A stretch of DNA of 52,145 nt from Acetobacteraceae bacterium (lineage in GTDB: Bacteria; Pseudomonadota; Alphaproteobacteria; Acetobacterales; Acetobacteraceae), in the NCBI GenBank assembly GCA_947474705.1, contig CANJJS010000028.1:1-52145 (forward strand), read 5' to 3'. Below, one piece after another: positions 1 through 11,189 of this stretch. Within the stretch, counting starts at the first letter, position 1; the number at the start of each line of letters is the position of its first letter. The position numbers and the translations under genes were made by a program. The notes under the pieces are model-generated. The model was not told the origin of the DNA. It saw only the letters and a list, made by a program, of their open reading frames with translations, and ran no database searches.

Positions 1-3000
1 ACCGCCGACGCCGTCGCGATCGTCGCGTTGACCGGCGCCGACAGCGTCACGGAGAAGTCCTCGTTCGGCTCGATCGCCGTGTCGCCCGCGACGTCCACCG
101 TCACGACCGCCGTCGATTGACCCGCCGCGAAGCTGACCGTCCCCGTCGGCAAAGTGGCCCCCTGGAAATCGGCGCCATTCGCCGCGCCGGTCACAGCCCA
201 GACCGCGCTGGAACTCCCGGACAGGTCGCCCGACCGCGTCACCGTGAAGGTGAACGGCGTCACACCCCCGTTGCCCTCCGCCTTGCTGACCTGATCGGCC
301 ACGATCGACAGTTGCGGCGCCACCAGCCCAGCGGTCGTGCCAAGCACGAAGGACTCGCCGAACCCGTCCCCGACCGACGACGTCGTCAGATCGAGGCTGA
401 AGGTCACGTTCAGACTCGCCACCGGGGTCACCGCCCCAAGGTCGAGCACTTGATTGTCGAAGTAGCTCTGCGCCGTCCCCACCGCATTGAATGTCTGGTT
501 CACCAGCGTGGACCCGCCGACGGCGATGCTGAAGTGCAATGTCTGGAACCCGCCGCCAAGCACCTGATTGTCCAGCAAACCCGCGACGAGATGCCCGGTG
601 AACAAGGTGGAGTCGACGGTGAACGCGATTTCCGTGTGATAGGTATGCGCCGCGCCGCCATTGCTGAAGAACGCGCTCTGCACGCCCTCGGCGAACACCT
701 CCGCGAGCGGATTCCCGGTGCCAAGCACCGCGTTCACGTTCGCGTTGGCCGCCAGCAGCCCCGAGATCGCGCCCTGATTGGGCAGATTCGTCGCGGCGGC
801 GTAGGCGTCCTGCTGGTTCCCAACGAACCCGAACAGATCCACCGTCCCGGCCCGGCTGAGCGTCTGCGCGGTGCTGCCGACATTCGCATGCGCCAGAGTC
901 ACGACACTTGTGGCCTTGCCGCCACTATGCGTCGTCGCCGTCGATTGCGCCTCGCCCGACGAACCGCTCGCGGTCGCCTGCGCGAACGCCGCCTGCCCAT
1001 TCGCCGTTTCCGCCCCCGCCAGCGCCGTCGCGGCGCCCTGGACCAAACCGCTCCCGCCCGTCGCGACCGCGAAGGACGTCGCGGTATCCGTCGCCAGCGC
1101 ACCGGTCGAAACCGCCGACGACGCGGCCGAACTGGCGCCGCCATTCGCGGTGCCGGAATTACCCGACCCGCCACCCGAGCCGGTGGCCGACGCCGAAACG
1201 ATATGCGCGCCGGTCAACGCGATCGACGCGTTACCCGCGCCGCCCGCGGAGGACGCGGTCGAACCAAACGCGCCCGACCCGCCAACCGCGATCGAACGCC
1301 CGATCGCGTTCGCGGCCCCGATGCCGCCAAGCGTCAGGCTGGATGTCGCGGCGCCCGCGGCACCGCCCGTAAAGGTGCTGTAACCACCCGCCCCGCCGGA
1401 CGCCCGCTGATACAGGCGCAACAGATTGGCCGCGGAGCCGGAGACACCGTCGATCAGCGTGCTATCGGCCCCGGCCCCGCCGGACGCGCCGCTGTAGCCT
1501 CGCCCGCCGGTCCCACCGGTCTGATAGGCCTGCGCATAGGCCGTGCCCGTCCCCGCCGTCGTCGCCGTGGCGTGCGTTCCGCTCGCGCTACCGCCCGCGC
1601 CACCGGAGGTTCCGGGACCAAAAGCGCGTCCGCCGGACCCGCCCGTCGACCGGGCACTGACCGTCGAATCCTCGCCGCCAACGGTGGAAGTCCCGCCAGA
1701 GGCCGTGGCGGTGGCCGCGCCGCCCGCGCCGCCGCCATTGGTCCCCGTGGCATAACCCGACGCGCCGCCAAAGCCGCCGGTCGCATTGGCCGCGGCGTGG
1801 ATCGCGTGCGCGCCGGTCAGCGTGACCGCCGAAGACGCCGCCCCACCGGCGGCCGCGCCCTTGCCGCGCCCCCCCGCGCCGCCCGAGGCACCGACGTTGG
1901 CCGCCAGATCGGCCGCCACGGCATCGGAGGAGGTCAACGCCGAAGACGCCGAACCCGCCGCGCCGCCCTTACCGCTACCGCTGCCGCTGTACCCGCCGGA
2001 CCCGCCAAACGCCTGTTGCAGAAGGCGCAGATACCCCGGGGCGCTACCCGACACCGCATTTGTCAGCGCGGTCGATGCGCCCGCGCCGCCATCGGCGCCA
2101 TTGTAACCGTAACCGCCCCGTCCGCCCGACTGGTTCGCCCGGACATAAGCATTCTGACCCACCGCCACCGCGGCCGTATCGCTGGCCGAGCCACCGGCGC
2201 CGCCGGCGTGACCCGCGCCGAACGCCCGGCCACCCTGGCCACCCGCGCCGGAAGCATAGCTCGCCGCGCGCCCACCCGTCGCCGTGGCTTCCGTCGCCGT
2301 GGCGAAAGCGCCAACAACCGATCCGCCCACGCCGCCATTGCCGCCCCCCGACCCAGCGCCGCCGCCGGACCCGCCGGTCACGCTTGCCACCGCCGTCGCG
2401 TTCTCGGTGCCCGTGGCCTTACTGACAGCGGAGGCGGTGCCCGTCGCCGCGTTACCCGCGGCACCGTTGGTGACGGAACCATAATCTCCGTTGCCACCCG
2501 CGCCGCCGGCGCTGTTCGCGGTGGCGCGCACGCGATGCATGCCCGTCAGGTCGACCGTGGCGCCGGCGACACCACCCAGCGCGCCGCCGGTCGTGCCTCG
2601 CCCGCCCGTCCCGCCCTGGGCCTCGCTGTTACCCACCAGATAGCTGGCAGCCGTGTCGTTCGCGGTCAGACCGGAGTTGGCATTGCCGCCCGCGCCGCCC
2701 GCGCCGCCGACGCCATAGCCGCCATACCCGCCCGTCGCGTGCTGGCGCAGATCCAGCCGTGCCGCGGCCGAACCCGTCACCGCGTTGGTCAGGGTGCTCG
2801 CCGCGCCGGCGCCGCCCGCCGCGCCATTATTGCCGCGTCCGCCGCCACCGCCGGTCTGATACGCGGTCACATAGACGGTCCCCAAACCGGACGTGGACCC
2901 CGTCGCCGTCGTCGCGCTCGCGACACCGCCCGCGCCGCCCGCATGGCTCGCGCCAACGCCCGTGCCGCCGGTGCCGCCCCGGGAGGACGCGAACGACGAA

Positions 3001-6000
3001 ATCGTCTCCGAGCCCGCCCCGGACCCAACGGCCGCCGCCGTTGCCGACGCATCGCCCCCGGCGACGCCATCGCCGGAACCGGAATACCGCGCGCCGCCAG
3101 TGCCACCGGCCGAATTCGCGGTCGCATTGACGGTTTGGGTTCCTGTCAGTCCGATAGCCGCCGTGGCCTTCCCGCCCGCCGCCGCGTTGGAACCGCCCGA
3201 CCCGCCGTTGCCACCATAGGCATTGGCGCGGCCGATTAAATTATTCGACACCAGGTCCGCGACCGTCAGCGACGACGAAGCCGTTCCCGCGGCGCCCGCG
3301 AGGCCCCCGCTGGCGTACCCGCCATTGCCGGCCCGCGCGGTCTGCGTCAGCCGGACATACCCGGCCGCGCTACCGCCCACGCCATTGACCAACGAACTGT
3401 CCGCCCCCGCGCCGCCGGAGGCGCCGTTCTGGCCTCGGCCGCCGGACCCGCCGTTCTGATAGTTCCGGACGCTGACATTCGCGCCCGTGGCGCTCGCGAA
3501 GCCACCGGCCGCTTCGCCACCGGCCCCACCGGTATGACCGGCCCCCCGACCGCGCCCGCCATAACCGCCCCTCGACCTGATATACGCCGAGGTAACCCCG
3601 CCGGTCGCCGTGGCCGCGGTCGCCGTCGCGGTGCCCCCCGTCTCGGACGCGCCGGCCCCGCCGTCGCCCGTCGCATTGTAATTGACACCGCCACCGGCGC
3701 CGCCGGTGAGGTACAAGAACGCGCCGGCACTGTCGGATCCCGTTGTCGTCGAAACCGCCAAAGCCGATCCGGCCGCCGCGGCTCCCGCGCCGCCGTTCGC
3801 CGCCCCACCCTGGACAGCGCCGCCGCTGCCGCCGGTCGCGGTCGAGAACGCGTGTACAACATGTGCACCGGTCAAATCGGACGTGGCCACCGCCGTCCCG
3901 CCCACCGCGCTTCCTGTCCCGGCCCCGCCCGCGCCACCGGCCGCGGTCGAACTGCCGTTCAGGTAGCTCGCCTTCGAATCGGAGAATGTCAGCGAAGAGG
4001 CCGCTTTGCCGGCCGCGCCGCCGACACCGGTCCCGCTGTAATAGCCCTGACCGCCGCCGCTGCCGCCTTGCGCCGACTGCGACAGGGTCAAACGGCCCAG
4101 GGTCGAGCCGGTGACGGCGTTGGTCAGCGTGCTGTCGGCGCCGGCGCCGCCGGTCGCGCCGTTGTAGCCGCGTCCACCCGCGCCGCCGGTTTGATAGGCC
4201 CGCGCGTAAACGGCGCCGCTGCCGGACGTGGCCGCCGCCGCGGTCGTGCCGCTCGCGATACCGCCGTCGCCGGCGGTTCGTCCCGCGCCGGTGGCACGCC
4301 CGCCCGCGCCGCCCGTGGCCGATGCCCGCGCTGTCGCGCCGTGGTAGGCCGCCGAGGTGGTGACCGCCTGCGCGGTGCTGGTCGCGGCCGCGCCATCGAA
4401 TCCGTCGCGCGTGCCGAAACTGCCGCCGCCGGCGCCGCCGGTCGCGCTCGCGGTCGCGGAGACCGTCCTGGCACCCGTCATGGACGTCGAGGCCACGGCC
4501 GCGCCGCCCGCGGCGCCTTGCGAATTGCCGCCGCCGCCCCCGCCATCGCCACCGGACCCGCGCGTGTAACCGATCAGATTGTTGCTGACGGGATCGTTCA
4601 CCGACAAGGACGACGCCGCCGCGCCGCCCTGGCCGGCCGCACCGGCGTAGCTGTAACCGCCGGCACCGCCGCGCGCGGTCTGCGTCAGGCGCACATAACC
4701 GGTCGCGCTGCCAGAGGCCGCCTCGACGATCGTGCTCGCCGCGCCGGCGCCGCCATTCGCCGCGCTTCCGCCCGCGCCGCCCGAGCCGCCGGTCTGGTCA
4801 ACCCGGACGTAGACATTCGCGCCCGTCGCGGACGCCGTTCCGCCGCTGGCCGTGCCGCCGGCCCCCGCGCTCTGCCCGCCGCCAAGGCCGCGTCCGCCCG
4901 CGCCGCCGGTGACGGCGAGATAGGCCGAGGCCCGCCCGCCCACGGCGGTGGCCGCGGTCGCGGTGGAGGTGCCGCCGGACACGGACCCGCCAGCGCCGCC
5001 GCCGCCAGCCACGCCGTAGGACGCATCGCCGCCGTTACCGCCGGTCAGTGTCAGCCGGGCGGTGGTGCTGTCGCTGTTCTTGGTCGTCGAGACCGCCGTG
5101 GCGGACCCCGACGCGCTCGCGCCGTGGCCGCCGTTGGCGGTCCCGCTGTAGGTCAAAGTGGAGCCGCCGGACCCGCCCGTGGCGTTCGCGCTGGCCGTGA
5201 CACTTCGCGCGCCGGTCATCGACGCGTTGGCCGATGCGATGGCGCCATCCACCCCATCGAACGATCCGGCCCCGCCCCGGCCGCCCTCGGCCGAAGCGTT
5301 GCCGTCAAGGGTGAGGGCCAGAGTGTCGAGTACGGTCAGGCCGGACGCCGCCGTCCCGGCCTTGCCACCCGCCCCGCCATTGCCGTTGCCGCCCGCGCCG
5401 CCGGTGGCGGTCTGTCGCAGCCGCAGCGTGCCGGTCGACACGCCGGACACCGCGTTCGTCAGGGCGCTGTCCGCGCCCGCGCCGCCGCTCGCGCCGTTAT
5501 AGCCGGTGCCGCCCGCGCCGCCGGTCTGGTTGGCGCGAGCATAGGCCGTGCCATACCCCGCCGCCGTCGCCGTGGCCGAACTCACCGCCTGCGCGCCGGC
5601 GCCCGCGGTCTGACCGATATCGGAGGCCCGCCCACCCGCGCCGCCCGTGGCGGAAGCGGTCGCGTTCGCCGGGCGTCCGGACGCGGAGGTCGAGACCGCC
5701 GACGCCGTGCTGGTCGCGCCCGCGCCGTCATGCCCGCCGGACGACTGATAACCGCCCCCGCCGCTGCCGCCTCTGGCATTGGAGGTCGCCGAAACCGACG
5801 CCGATCCCGTCAGGGAAGCATCCGCTGTCGCGGTACCGCCCGCCGCGCCGCCATAGGTGCCGCCGCCGCCGGAGCCGCCGTTCGCGTCGCTGGTGCCGGT
5901 CAAATAGTTCGACGTTCCGGCGCCCACCGTCAGGTGCGATTCCGCCGCGCCGCCGAGTCCCGCCGTTCCGTTATGGCTGTATCCGCCCGCGCCGCCCGTG

Positions 6001-7127
6001 GCGGTCTGGGTCAGGACCAGCCGGTTCGCCGACGATCCGCTGACCGCGTTCGTTATCGAACTCGCCGCGCCGTCGCCGCCATTCGCGCCCGTGTCGCCGC
6101 GCCCGCCGGCGCCGCCGGTTTGTTCGGCCCGCACATAGGCGCGCTGGTACCCGTATGTCGTCGCCCCCGTCGCATGCGAGGTCGCGAGTCCGCCAGCGCC
6201 GCCGACATTGCCGGCGCCGTTCGCCGCGCCGCCGGCCCCGCCAACCGCGGCCGCGTTGGCCCGAAGGTAACCGTGGGCTGTCGCGTCGATAGTGGCATTC
6301 GCGTCGCCGCCACTGGCGCCCGGACCGAAAGAGCCGCCACCGGCGCCGCCGTCCGCGGTGCTGGAAGCGACGAGGCGGTACGCGACCGTGTCATTCACGG
6401 TCAGTTGCGACCCGGCCGTACCGGCGGCCCCCGCCAAGCCGCCATCGCTCCGGCCGCCCGCGCCACCGCGCGCGGTCTGCGACAGAACCAGCCGGCCCGT
6501 GGACGAACCGGTCACACCGTCGATCAACGTGCTGTTGGCACCGGCGCCGCCATTCGCGCCCTCCAGTCCGATGCCGCCATCGCCGCCATTCTGATAGGCC
6601 TGGGCGTAGCTCTGGGTATATCCGCCGGCGGTGGCGGTGGCGGACGCCGTCGTCGGACCCGCGATACCGCCGGCCCCGGCGTCGTTTCCAGTTCCCTTGG
6701 CGCTACCGCCACGCCCGCCGGTCGAGGTCGCGTTGGCGCGGACACGGTATGTGCCCGTCAACGCGATGTTCGCGGCGGCGGAGCCGCCCGTGGCCCCGCC
6801 GTAATAGCCGGATGTGCCGCTGCCTCCGCCCGCGCCGCCTTCAGCGCTGCTGTAACCGGCGAAATTGTTCGCGTTGGTGTCGACGACAGTCAGGCTGGAC
6901 AACGCCGCGCCCGCCTGACCGGCGAACCCGCCCTCGCTGTAACCGCCCGCGCCGCCGCGCGCTGTCTGAGACAGGTTCAACCGACCATTGGTCTCGCCGC
7001 CGACCGCATCGATCAACGTGCTGTCGCCGCCCGCGCCGCCGTCCGCGCCCGCGTACCCCACGCCGCCATCGCCGCCGGTTTGCACGGCGGCGGCGTAAAC
7101 CGGCCAGTAGCCGATCGCGGCGGAAAA
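1..7127 (-). CDS. Continuation of the giant repeat protein after the TAG, with C-terminal Calx-beta-like domain; runs off the left edge
   Basis: The frame that reads the N-terminal repeats stays open from 7127 to base 3; I checked every codon and found no further stop. The first codons read FSAAIGYWPVYAAAVQTGG, back into the repeat pattern. Repeats continue to about 960. A less repetitive stretch (about 960-310) follows, rich in Asn, Val, Phe and Thr. From about 305 to the edge the translation has the signature of a Calx-beta domain: SIVADQVSKAEGNGG, then FTFTVTRSGDLSG, then DTAIEPNEDFSVTLS. Calx-beta domains are Ca-binding beta-sandwiches common in large bacterial adhesins. The C-terminus, where an RTX or other secretion signal would be expected, lies outside the window. 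If the TAG is real, an independent start could only be a GTG near 7085, which has no convincing ribosome site. Confidence 0.7.
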
Positions 7128-10100
7128 CTATGACAATTCCAGCCCATACCCACTGGAGGACGTCGTCGGCAGGGAGGTCTCGCCGCCACCGCCATACCCG
7201 CCGCCCGGCGCCGATGCGCCATGGGCCACGGCGTTCGCCGTCCCGCCGTGGCCGCCGGTCGCGCCATAGCCGTATGCCGCACCGCCAGCGCCACCGGTCG
7301 CCCGCGCGGTCGCCCGCACCCGGCCCATGCCGGACAAATTCACCGCCGCGCCGGCCTGCCCGCCCGTGCCCGAGAGGCCCAGGCTGTCGCCACCCGTGCC
7401 GCCGAAGGCCACGGACTCGCCGAGGAAGTCGCTGGCGGCGCCGTCGGTTGTATCCAGAGTGGAGAACGCCGTGCCCGCCGCGCCCACCGACCCGTCGTCG
7501 CTGTACCCGCCCGCGCCGCCGATCGCGGTCTGGCTGAGGGCGAGCGTGCCCGTCGAAGACCCTGAGACCGCGTTGTTCAAAATGCTGGAGGCGCCGGCGC
7601 CGCCATTGGCGCCGTAATAGCCCCCGCCACCCGCGCCACCGGTCTGCACGACGGTGGCATAGCTCCGGCCATTGTCAGAACGGTCGGCATTGGCGTGGGT
7701 GTAGCTCGCGATGCCGCCGGCGCCAGCCGTGTGACCGGTGCCTTCGGCGTCGCCGCCGCGCCCGCCGGTGGCGGCCGCGAGCGCCGAAGCGGTCGAATAA
7801 TAGGAACCGCCAGAGGCGATCGCGGACGCCGAACTCGTCGCGTCGGCGCCGGCCACGCCGTTCGCGCCGCCATAGGTGCCACCACTGTTTCCGCCGGTCG
7901 CATAGGCTCTGGCGGCCACGCCGCCGATGCCCGTCAGACTGGTGGTCGCCCGCGCGTATCCGCCGGCGCCGCCTTGCCCGCCATAACCGCCACCGCCCTC
8001 GCCACCTTGGGCGGCGATGCGGCTGGCGAGGTAACGCGCGGAGGGATCGTCGACCGTCAGATCGGAGATCGCCTCGCCGCCCTTACCGCCCTTGCCGCCA
8101 AGGCTGTCGCCGCCAGCGCCGCCCGTGACGGTCTGATACTGGTTCAGCCGCCCCGTGGTCGCACCGGCGACCATGTGGATCATCGTGCTGTCGGCGCCGG
8201 CGCCGCCATTCGCGCCCGCGATGCCTTTGCCGCCCGCGCCGCCGGTCTGATAAGCGGTTACATCGACCTGCGCTCCATTCGCGGAACTGCCCGCCGCGGT
8301 GCCGAAAGCAATACCGCCCTTACCGCCGGCATTCCCGGCACCGGAGGCCTGACCGCCCGCGCCGCCGGTCGCCCGCGCGGTGGACCGGACGTCTCCGGCG
8401 CCGTTCATCGTGCTGTAAGCGGATGCGCCGCCACCGTCCCGCGCGGCGGCTTCGGCGCCACCGCCGGCACCGCCTTGCGCGACCGCCGTCCCGGTGAGCC
8501 CAGCCACGTTCGCATCGTTCAGATGCAGGTCCGACCGGGCGTTACCCGCCACGCCGCCGGAACCGGAATCGCTGGACCCGCCCGCGCCCCCGATCGCGGT
8601 CTGCGATAGCGTCACGTAAAAGCCAGCGCCATCGCTGGTCGTCGCGGCATTATCCAGATAGCTGTTCGCGCCCGCGCCGCCGTCGCCGCCGTTCCGGCCC
8701 GCGCCACCCGCGCCGCCGGTTTGCGACACCGTCGCCGAGACCGCGCCGTAGGTTCCCGACGATTGCGCCGAGGCCCCCGCGCTCGCGAGGCCTCCCTTGC
8801 CGCCGGCCGTGCCATACCCCGTCCCGCCGGCGCCGCCGGTGGCGCTGGAGGTCGCGTAGACAGACCCAACGCCCTTTAGGGTCGAATACGCGAAAGCCAG
8901 CCCGCCGTCGCGGACAACGCCCGCGCCGCCACCGCCCGCGCCACCCTTGGCCGTGTCGGTGCCCGTCAGAAAGGCCGCCGTCGGATCGTCGACAATCAGG
9001 TCCGCGGATGCGAGGCCCGCCTTGCCGCCGGATCCGAACTTCGCGGTGCCGCCCGCGCCCCCGATCGCGGTCTGCGACAGCCAGACCGTGCTGTTCGCGG
9101 TGGCGATCGCGGCGTTTAGCAGACTGCTCGCCGCGCCATCGCCGCCGTCGGCGGCCAGGTAACCCGCGCCACCCGCGCCGCCGGTCTGCGAGACCCGCGC
9201 GTCGGCGGTGCCCTGCGTGCCCGACGACGTGGCCATCGCGGTCGCCTGCCCGGCATGGCCGGCGCCTCCGGCCATTCCCACGCCCGACGCGTCACCGCCG
9301 GCGCCACCCGCCGCGTTGGCGATCGCGACCACCGAGCCCGTGCCCGTCATCGAGGTATAGGCGGCCGCGTCGCCACCGGCGGCACCGCCTTGGTCGCTCG
9401 CGCCGCCCAGGCCGCCGGTCGCGGTGTCCGTGCCGACGAGATTGCTTGTAGCGGCATCGTTCACGATCAGCGTCGCGAAGGCATTGCCCGCGGCACCCGC
9501 CGCGCCACCCTGATTGCCGCCGCCCGCGCCGCCGGTCGCGGCCTGGGTCAGAGAGACCGAGCCCTCCGCCTGACCCGTGGCGGCATTGAACAGAGAACTG
9601 TCCTTGCCCGCCGCCGCGGCCGCGCCACCGCTGGCGTTCCCGCCCGCGCCGCCGGTCCGCGAGACACGAACATCGACGATCCCGGCTTTGCCGGTCGCGA
9701 CACCGTTCGCGAACGCGGACGCATCGCCGCCGGCGCCGCCGGAATGGCCCGCCCCCGCCCCGGCGCCACCCTGGCCGCCCGTGGCGTAAGCGAAGGCCGC
9801 GACCTGCTCGATGCCCGTCACATCCGTGGAGGACACGGCGATGCCGCCCGCGGCGCCGCTGTTCGCATCGCTGCCGCCACCCGCGCCGCCAATGGCCACG
9901 CCGGTGCCGCCAATGAAATGTAACGTCAGGTCCGAGAGCACCTGAGACGACGTGGCACCGCCCGCCGCGCCCGCCAGGCCCCCGGCGCTGGACCCGCCCG
10001 CGCCACCGGTCGCCGTCTGGTTCAGATGGAGCGTACCACCGGCCCCGGTGACCTCGCCCGTCGCCGCGTTGAACACGCTGCTGCCGGCGCCCGCGCCGCC

Positions 10101-10650
10101 ATCCGCGCCGGCGAGGCCTTTGCCGCCCGCGCCGCCAGTCTGGAAGACATTCGCTTCCGCGCCGCCGCCAATACCATACGACGTCGCGATGGCGCTGGCG
10201 GTCGCGACGCCACCTTGTCCACCGGTATGTCCCGCGCCCGTCGCCGCGCCACCGGCGCCACCCGTCGCGGTGGCCGTGGCGTAAACCCCATGCACGCCGA
10301 TCATCCCGGCGGAGGCGAGGGCCGCGCCACCATCCCGGCCGCCCGCCGCGCCCGCGCCACCCGCGCCGCCCGTGGCGACGCTTGTGCCGCGCAAATACCC
10401 CGGCGCCCCAAAAGGATTGAGCGTGAACATCTTGGAGGTGGCGTCGCCCGCCGCGCCTCCGGTGCCGCCCGTGCTGTCGCCGCCCGCGCCACCCGTGGCG
10501 GTCTGCGTCAGACGCAGGACTCCCGTCGCGCCGCCGCTGGCGGCGCCGTCCAGAGTACTGGAAGCGCCGTCGCCGCCGTTCGCCCCGTTGGCGCCCATGC
10601 CACCGGCACCGCCGGTTTGCGTGACATGAACATTCGTCTCGGTGCTGGAT
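960..10650 (-). repeat. Array of about 17 higher-order repeats, each a multiple of a ~120-bp module
   Basis: The module encoding QTGG or a close variant recurs at about 10615, 10138, 9655, 9181, 8718, 8240, 7640, 7075, 6590, 6118, 5523, 4793, 4189, 3454, 2854, 2130 and 1520. Spacings fall near 475, 600 and 725 bp, that is 4, 5 or 6 copies of a ~120-bp (40-codon) module. From 6118 downward they alternate 5,6,5,6,5,6,5, giving a still larger period of about 1,330 bp. Positions were read by eye and are good to a few bases. Confidence 0.75.
7128..7130 (-). other. Single in-frame TAG interrupting the giant repeat gene
   Basis: The minus-strand reading is GYGLELS, TAG, FSAAIGYWPVYAAAVQTGG. This is codon 1,354 from the ATG at 11189 and the only stop among about 3,729 codons to the window edge. 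The flanking residues (about 30 before, 8 after) are less repeat-like than elsewhere, so the TAG may sit in a short insertion or divergent patch rather than in a repeat core. Confidence 0.85.
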
Positions 10651-11189
10651 CCCGGCGTGCCAGAGAAGCCCGACGCCGTCGCGGTCGCGATGCCGCCGGC
10701 CCCGCCGGTATGTCCGGCGCCCGTGCCCGAGCCACCCTGGCCACCCGTCGCCGTGGCATCGACGTTCATCGTGCCAAGGGTGTTCACCCCGTCCGCTTTG
10801 GAAACCGCCGTGGCGCCCGCCCCGCCATCGGCGCCCTGTCCGCTCGACAGCGTCCCCGTGCCCGGCGCGCCGGCATTCCCGCCAGCGCCTCCTGTCGCCG
10901 TGGCGAGACTGACCGCGATGGCGGCGACGGCGGCGGACGTGGCGGACACGGCATTCGCCTTGCCCCCCGTGCCACCCGCACCGGCATCGCCACCCGTGGC
11001 GCCGCCGCTCCCGCCATTGCCGCCGGCGCCGCCCGCCCCGCCGTTGGCCGTGGCGCTGTTGGAGATATCGCCCGCCAGGTTGGCGGTCGCGCTCGCATCC
11101 GTCCCGGCGCCGCCGGGGGTGCCAGGATCGCCGGGGCCGGCCCCATTCGTCCCTGGAACACCGGCGTTGCCGTTGTCGATGTCGATCAT
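7128..11189 (-). CDS. Giant glycine-rich GGAGG-repeat surface/secreted protein, N-terminal part ending at an in-frame TAG
   Basis: This is the first 1,353 residues of a giant repeat protein. I chose the ATG at 11189 (MIDIDNGNAGVPG) because GGGGAAG lies 5-6 bases upstream; an ATG at 11264 is in frame but has no comparable site. There is no signal peptide. After a short Gly/Pro/Asp-rich leader, the protein is made of ~40-residue modules each carrying a GGAGG core. Four module types (QTGGAGG, QTATGGAGG, VATGGAGG, ATATGGAGG) cycle with a period near 158 residues. The frame is closed by TAG at 7130-7128, but identical repeats resume immediately in the same frame. A function as a large adhesin or matrix protein is inferred from the repeats, size and C-terminal domains. 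Type I secretion is a guess from the missing signal peptide. Residue composition resembles mycobacterial PE_PGRS only superficially. Confidence 0.8.
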   Translation of the reverse strand: MIDIDNGNAGVPGTNGAGPGDPGTPGGAGTDASATANLAGDISNSATANGGAGGAGGNGGSGGATGGDAGAGGTGGKANAVSATSAAVAAIAVSLATATGGAGGNAGAPGTGTLSSGQGADGGAGATAVSKADGVNTLGTMNVDATATGGQGGSGTGAGHTGGAGGIATATASGFSGTPGSSTETNVHVTQTGGAGGMGANGANGGDGASSTLDGAASGGATGVLRLTQTATGGAGGDSTGGTGGAAGDATSKMFTLNPFGAPGYLRGTSVATGGAGGAGAAGGRDGGAALASAGMIGVHGVYATATATGGAGGAATGAGHTGGQGGVATASAIATSYGIGGGAEANVFQTGGAGGKGLAGADGGAGAGSSVFNAATGEVTGAGGTLHLNQTATGGAGGSSAGGLAGAAGGATSSQVLSDLTLHFIGGTGVAIGGAGGGSDANSGAAGGIAVSSTDVTGIEQVAAFAYATGGQGGAGAGAGHSGGAGGDASAFANGVATGKAGIVDVRVSRTGGAGGNASGGAAAAAGKDSSLFNAATGQAEGSVSLTQAATGGAGGGNQGGAAGAAGNAFATLIVNDAATSNLVGTDTATGGLGGASDQGGAAGGDAAAYTSMTGTGSVVAIANAAGGAGGDASGVGMAGGAGHAGQATAMATSSGTQGTADARVSQTGGAGGAGYLAADGGDGAASSLLNAAIATANSTVWLSQTAIGGAGGTAKFGSGGKAGLASADLIVDDPTAAFLTGTDTAKGGAGGGGAGVVRDGGLAFAYSTLKGVGSVYATSSATGGAGGTGYGTAGGKGGLASAGASAQSSGTYGAVSATVSQTGGAGGAGRNGGDGGAGANSYLDNAATTSDGAGFYVTLSQTAIGGAGGSSDSGSGGVAGNARSDLHLNDANVAGLTGTAVAQGGAGGGAEAAARDGGGASAYSTMNGAGDVRSTARATGGAGGQASGAGNAGGKGGIAFGTAAGSSANGAQVDVTAYQTGGAGGKGIAGANGGAGADSTMIHMVAGATTGRLNQYQTVTGGAGGDSLGGKGGKGGEAISDLTVDDPSARYLASRIAAQGGEGGGGYGGQGGAGGYARATTSLTGIGGVAARAYATGGNSGGTYGGANGVAGADATSSASAIASGGSYYSTASALAAATGGRGGDAEGTGHTAGAGGIASYTHANADRSDNGRSYATVVQTGGAGGGGYYGANGGAGASSILNNAVSGSSTGTLALSQTAIGGAGGYSDDGSVGAAGTAFSTLDTTDGAASDFLGESVAFGGTGGDSLGLSGTGGQAGAAVNLSGMGRVRATARATGGAGGAAYGYGATGGHGGTANAVAHGASAPGGGYGGGGETSLPTTSSSGYGLELS

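Noticed and set aside
7128-7130. TAG read as pyrrolysine or as programmed readthrough
   Set aside because: Nothing in the window (no pyl genes, no recognisable readthrough context) supports it; mutation or sequencing error is simpler.
117-7133. Two very long plus-strand open frames (117-3239 and 3534-7133) antisense to the giant repeat gene
   Set aside because: They are Arg/Ala/Gly-rich mirrors of the GCC/GGC repeat codons; the minus frame has ordered protein repeats, a Calx-beta domain and a ribosome site, and the plus frames have none.
960-10650. Repeats as a CRISPR array or minisatellite
   Set aside because: Units are variable, have no spacer-repeat alternation, and keep a coding frame throughout.
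1-11189. Mycobacterial PE_PGRS protein
   Set aside because: Only the GGAGG composition matches; there is no PE domain, and the rest of the window is alphaproteobacterial in character.
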